This document shows, piece after piece, positions 60,736 through 64,000 of a DNA stretch of 64,000 nucleotides (position 1 is the first letter of the stretch; every line of letters begins with the position of its first letter). Both the position numbers and the translations under genes were made by a program. The stretch spans positions 35,275-99,274 of the forward strand of contig NZ_FTOJ01000011.1 in assembly GCF_900156685.1 (NCBI RefSeq). Direction: 5' to 3'. A model generated the notes under the pieces. That model saw only the letters and a list, made by a program, of their open reading frames with translations. It had not been told where the DNA came from and searched no databases. The stretch is from Chryseobacterium piscicola. Lineage in GTDB: Bacteria; Bacteroidota; Bacteroidia; Flavobacteriales; Weeksellaceae.

Positions 60736-61239
60736 ATGAAAAAATTAAGTGTATTATTTGCAGCGATATTGATGATGGCATCTTTTGGTACGGCTAAAGC
60801 ACAGAAAGTTGCTACTTTAGACGTCTTCGGAGTGCTAAACGCAATGCCCGATAAAAAGAAAGCTGATACAGATTTGAAAGCTTTTGCAGATACTAAAGAA
60901 GCTGAAATCAAGAAAAAAATGGAAGCAGCTCAAACAAAGTATGATCTTTATATGAAAGAAGCTCAAACCAAAACTGAAGCTGAAAACAAATTGAGAGGAG
61001 ACGAAATGAAGAAACTTCAAGACGAAATCACTGCAATGCAGCAAAAAGCTCAAAAAGATCTTCAAGCTAAACAAGATGCGGCTTTCAATCCAATTGAACA
61101 AAAATTAAATGTAGCTATAGAGAAAGTATCTAAAGCTGGAGGTTATGAATTTGTATTAGATGGAAACTCAACTTCATTAGTTTACAAAAACGGTGCAGAT
61201 ATTACTGATGCTGTGAAAAAAGAATTGGCAATTAAATAA
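60736..61239 (+). CDS. OmpH/Skp family periplasmic chaperone (second copy)
   Basis: A 167-residue protein with signal peptide MKKLSVLFAAILMMASFGTAKAQ, the mature start KVATLDVFGVLNAMPDKKKAD and a long Lys/Glu/Ala-rich coiled coil (about 48-125). It is a tandem paralogue of the previous gene with its own promoter. Two Skp-like genes after bamA are common in Bacteroidota. A terminator follows. Confidence 0.9.
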   Translation: MKKLSVLFAAILMMASFGTAKAQKVATLDVFGVLNAMPDKKKADTDLKAFADTKEAEIKKKMEAAQTKYDLYMKEAQTKTEAENKLRGDEMKKLQDEITAMQQKAQKDLQAKQDAAFNPIEQKLNVAIEKVSKAGGYEFVLDGNSTSLVYKNGADITDAVKKELAIK

Positions 61240-61265
61240 TTTTTTTAATTTCAAATAATATAATG

Positions 61266-61299
61266 ACCACCTTTATTTTTTATTAAAGGTGGTTTTTTT
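61266..61299 (+). terminator. rho-independent terminator of the second OmpH gene
   Basis: ACCACCTTTA pairs with TAAAGGTGGT around an 8-nt loop and is followed by a T run. It ends 12 bp before the next ATG. Confidence 0.88.
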
Positions 61300-61310
61300 A
61301 TTTTTGTGAC

Positions 61311-61796
61311 ATGGAAAAAGAAGTATCGACAACGGTAAAAGTGAGATTCAGCGATTGTGATCCAATAGGTCATTTAAATAATGTAAAATATCTGGATTAT
61401 ATGTTTAATGCAAGAGAAGATCACGTAGAAACTTATTACGGTTTTACATATGAAGAATACACAAAAAAAACAGGCTGTACCTGGCTTGCTGTTCAGAACG
61501 AAATCGCTTACTTAAGAGAAGTAAGATACAACCATCAAGTAGTAATTAGCAGCAAAACAATAGAAGTAGGAGAACGCACAGCAAAAGTGGAGATTTTAAT
61601 GAAAAGTCTTGATGAGAAAACCATTCACGCTGTACTCTGGGTTACCGTTATCTATTTTAATATTAAAACCAGAAAATCCGAAAGCCATCCTCAAGATATT
61701 ATAGAAACTTTTGGCAAATTCTTTGTCGATCTAGAGCAGAAAGATTTTCAGTCGAGAGTGAAATTTTTAAGAACCAAAAACGCAAAAAACTCATAA
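61311..61796 (+). CDS. acyl-CoA thioesterase (4HBT hotdog)
   Basis: A 161-residue hotdog thioesterase with VRFSDCDPIGHLNNVKYLDYM (about 10-30), where the Asp and the GHLNN context mark the YbgC/4HBT type. It should hydrolyse acyl-CoA or acyl-ACP. It lies between envelope genes and the rhamnose reductase, far from the pigment locus, and is only distantly similar to the pigment thioesterase at 20461. The rhamnose gene follows after 1 bp. Confidence 0.88.
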   Translation: MEKEVSTTVKVRFSDCDPIGHLNNVKYLDYMFNAREDHVETYYGFTYEEYTKKTGCTWLAVQNEIAYLREVRYNHQVVISSKTIEVGERTAKVEILMKSLDEKTIHAVLWVTVIYFNIKTRKSESHPQDIIETFGKFFVDLEQKDFQSRVKFLRTKNAKNS

Positions 61797-61797
61797 A

Positions 61798-62658
61798 ATG
61801 CATAAAATAGCAGTAATCGGAAGCAACGGACAATTAGGAAACTGTATCCGAAAATTAGCATTCGATTTTGAAAGTAAATATGAATTTATTTTTACAGATT
61901 CAAAAACATTAGATATTACCAATAAAGACCAAATTGATGATTTTTTCTACGACAATAAACCAGAATTTTGCATCAATGCTTCTGCCTACACTGCTGTAGA
62001 TTTGGCAGAGCAAGAGCAAGAAAAAGCATTCGCAATAAATGCCATAGCAGTTGGGAATTTAGCAGAAGTATGCAAAGAGTATAAAACCACGTTTATTCAT
62101 GTTTCAACAGATTATGTTTTTGATGGCGAAACCAATCTAGACTATTGTGAAGAAGATTTTACTACACCAATAGGAGTTTACGGAGCTTCAAAAAGAGAAG
62201 GAGAAGAGTTGGCATTAGAAAATAATCCTCAAACCATTATTCTTCGTACATCTTGGCTGTATTCGGAATTCAATAAAAATTTTGTCAAAACAATGCTTAA
62301 TTTATTTGAACAAAAACAGGAACTAGGTATTGTAGGAGATCAATATGGGCAACCTACCAATGCAAATGATTTGGCCGAAGCCATTTTGAAAATTATTGAT
62401 ACCAAACCAAAAACTTACGGAATATACCATTTTTCAAATTATCCTGAAACCACATGGTTAGAGTTTGCAAAAAAAATCGCAGAATTCTCAGGTTCTTCAG
62501 TGAAATTAAATTACTTAACTACCGAGCAATATCCTACACCTGCAAAAAGACCAAAGCGAAGCACTATGAATCTTGATAAAATCGAAAAGACATATCAAAT
62601 TGAGCTAAAACATTGGGAAAATAGTCTTCAAGATGTTGTATCAATTCTTCAAAATTAA
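61798..62658 (+). CDS. rfbD: dTDP-4-dehydrorhamnose reductase
   Basis: A 286-residue SDR-type enzyme with the NADPH motif GSNGQLG (8-14), the segment STDYVFDG (103-110) and the catalytic Tyr128/Lys132 in YGASKREGE. It makes dTDP-L-rhamnose in the last step. The other rml genes are not in this window, so they must lie elsewhere. It is 1 bp downstream of the thioesterase gene and 10 bp upstream of a secreted hypothetical gene. Confidence 0.93.
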   Translation: MHKIAVIGSNGQLGNCIRKLAFDFESKYEFIFTDSKTLDITNKDQIDDFFYDNKPEFCINASAYTAVDLAEQEQEKAFAINAIAVGNLAEVCKEYKTTFIHVSTDYVFDGETNLDYCEEDFTTPIGVYGASKREGEELALENNPQTIILRTSWLYSEFNKNFVKTMLNLFEQKQELGIVGDQYGQPTNANDLAEAILKIIDTKPKTYGIYHFSNYPETTWLEFAKKIAEFSGSSVKLNYLTTEQYPTPAKRPKRSTMNLDKIEKTYQIELKHWENSLQDVVSILQN

Positions 62659-62668
62659 TTTTAATTAA

Positions 62669-63343
62669 ATGAGTAAACTTCAAATCCTATTTTTCATACT
62701 GATTTCCCAAATCGTCTTTTCACAAAATGTTTTTCTGAACAAAGTGGAAAAAACGAATAGTAATAATGATAAGCATTTATATTTGCTTTCAGAAAACATT
62801 CAGCAAGCTGAATATCTGGGAGAAATAGAAGTTCAAGGATTTTCAGATAACGATGCGGACGTATTTTCCGCAATTTACAAAAAAGCAAAAGATATTGGCG
62901 CAAATTCTTATACTATAAAACCTTTTGAAACAATTGACGGTTCCAATTCTAAATTTGATTCCAGGCATTATAGGTTAAATTTATATTATTTAAATAAAGA
63001 TTTATATTGGAAAAAAAACGGCGCACTCTATATCTTCGCATCTTCGGCAAAAAACCAAAAAATAGCTGTCAACAAAAAAGATTATATTTTATCACCACGG
63101 TCTTATCTTTCAATTCCAGTGATAGCGGGAGAAGTTTATACGATTTCCACAAAAAAAATTTTTGGTTCAACCATTAAATTTCAGGTGAAAAATCAAAGCA
63201 CATCCTATTATTTTAAAGCCACATCATCGAATATTAAAGCAGACGACTCGGGAGTTGGAGGGCTCAATCTAAAATCAGGAGACATCATAGGACTCGAAGA
63301 ATCATTTGGGGATTTTCTACGAACCATTTATTCTAAATACTAA
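62669..63343 (+). CDS. secreted hypothetical protein
   Basis: A 224-residue protein with signal peptide MSKLQILFFILISQIVFSQ. The mature part has a first half with GEIEVQGFSDNDADVFSAIYKKAKDIGANSYTI (about 52-84), which resembles small domains that bind or sort envelope components, and a second beta-rich half. I do not assign a function. It is probably in one transcript with rfbD. Confidence 0.7.
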   Translation: MSKLQILFFILISQIVFSQNVFLNKVEKTNSNNDKHLYLLSENIQQAEYLGEIEVQGFSDNDADVFSAIYKKAKDIGANSYTIKPFETIDGSNSKFDSRHYRLNLYYLNKDLYWKKNGALYIFASSAKNQKIAVNKKDYILSPRSYLSIPVIAGEVYTISTKKIFGSTIKFQVKNQSTSYYFKATSSNIKADDSGVGGLNLKSGDIIGLEESFGDFLRTIYSKY

Positions 63344-64000
63344 AATGAAAATACAGAGAATTATCACTATATATTCATTTATCAATTTTATTATTTTTAA
63401 AAAAAATCGATAACCTATCATCTCCTTTCCCACCTCCGACCTCAAAAAATGACAATTGATCACCGCAGGAATTTGCATTTTTTTTAAGAGCCGGGAACCC
63501 GCTGTCCGCTGTATCTTTTGCTCTTCGTTCCTCATCACAAAAGGATGCCGCTACCATCGGGGCTATAAAGAAGATTTATTCCTAAAACACGATCCAGTAA
63601 ACAAACCTTTTTGGTGGTTCCCACAAAACATTTTCTTTCTAATCTAGGCGCAGCACTATATAAAAGAATCCATATTTTGATATCTAGTATTATAGATCGC
63701 ATTTTTTCAAAATCAAAATTTCATTAGAGACTTTTCATTTTATCATTTTGCAATATTTAAAACCCGAAAAGATTCAAATGTAAACTAAAAATTCGCATAG
63801 CTACTTTAACAAAAAAAGATTTAGGGGAACACAAGTTTCATCTCTATATATAAAGCAGCATTTTATTTTAGTAAAAATTTTGTTTCGGATAATATAATAC
63901 AGGCTCAAATGATGCAGTATATTCTATTATTATTTCATCACAAGACGCTAAACCCGCCCAGCTTCTCCTATAAAAAGCAAAAAAAACCTTTTTTTTAAAC
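63344..64000. other. 657-bp terminal region without genes
   Basis: No reading frame here has coding character; the frames present are short and cross the repeat. It holds an inverted copy of the dispersed GGCATCC element (63486-63561). The rest is AT-rich, with no tRNA, rRNA, clear promoter or terminator that I can support. A gene may begin beyond the right edge. Confidence 0.6.
63486..63561 (-). repeat. dispersed intergenic element, copy 3 (inverted)
   Basis: Read on the minus strand it starts TAGCCCCGATGGTAGCGGCATCC and ends AGATACAGCGGACAGCGGG followed by TTCCCGGCT. Both ends match the element at 21210-21333 with few changes, while the interior is shorter. This orientation is opposite to that copy. 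Confidence 0.7.

Noticed and set aside
61299..61306. TATTTTTG just before the thioesterase ATG at 61311
   Set aside because: It overlaps the terminator T run and leaves only 4 bases before the ATG, with no TTG at -33. It is more likely chance in AT-rich DNA.

Overview
The window is chromosomal DNA from a low-GC Bacteroidota bacterium, most likely a flavobacterium close to Chryseobacterium. Grounds: a nearly complete flexirubin-type pigment cluster, a type IX secretion C-terminal sorting domain, a PorG-like T9SS protein beside uppS and bamA, AT-rich DNA, and several promoters of the Bacteroidota form TTG-N(17-23)-TAnnTTTG. All family assignments come from reading the translated sequence; no database search was run.

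Bases about 200-35120 hold the pigment locus (aryl polyene joined to a dialkylresorcinol). A rightward block (2887-10971) starts with a tyrosine ammonia-lyase that makes 4-coumarate, then a ketoreductase, ketosynthase, acyl carrier protein, acyltransferase, CrtI-like oxidoreductase and an Ntn-hydrolase lipoprotein. It is preceded by an aryl-CoA ligase (209-1522) and a divergent flavin halogenase-like gene (1558-2802). A long leftward block (24741 down to 11113) carries a BtrH-like acyltransferase, an ABC exporter, a thioesterase, two full ketosynthases, two ketosynthase-like proteins without full catalytic residues, a second ACP, a LolA-like carrier, a lipoprotein, a polysaccharide deacetylase, a hotdog dehydratase and a GT2-DUF2062 protein. 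A ParE-type toxin-antitoxin pair sits inside it. A second leftward block (31343-28357) encodes DarA, DarB and two hotdog proteins, the resorcinol half. A very large RND exporter fused to a PlsC-type acyltransferase (31470-35123) closes the locus. An M16 peptidase (24988-27900) lies between the leftward blocks. Logical flow: tyrosine to coumarate, activation, iterative KS/KR/DH extension on ACP, resorcinol formation by DarB/DarA, ester joining (BtrH-like or Ntn-hydrolase candidates), possible halogenation, then transfer to the outer membrane by the RND, LolA and ABC proteins.

Bases 35271-42472 carry three polytopic membrane proteins, one of the EpsG family, and a secreted T9SS cargo with two FISUMP-like halves. 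topA follows (42517-45090). Bases 45160-46800 are a small mobile and repeat zone: a REP-associated tyrosine transposase flanked by inverted REP palindromes and a 21-bp tandem repeat array. Next come a hypothetical protein, an alpha/beta hydrolase and an arginase-fold protein lacking the metal ligands. Bases 50063-55607 form a polysaccharide assembly operon (GT2, WecA-like, Wza-like, Wzc-like tyrosine kinase). Bases 55904-63343 hold envelope genes: porG-like, uppS, bamA, two OmpH/Skp chaperones, a thioesterase, rfbD and a secreted hypothetical protein. The last 650 bases contain only a dispersed intergenic repeat. No rRNA, tRNA or CRISPR array was seen.
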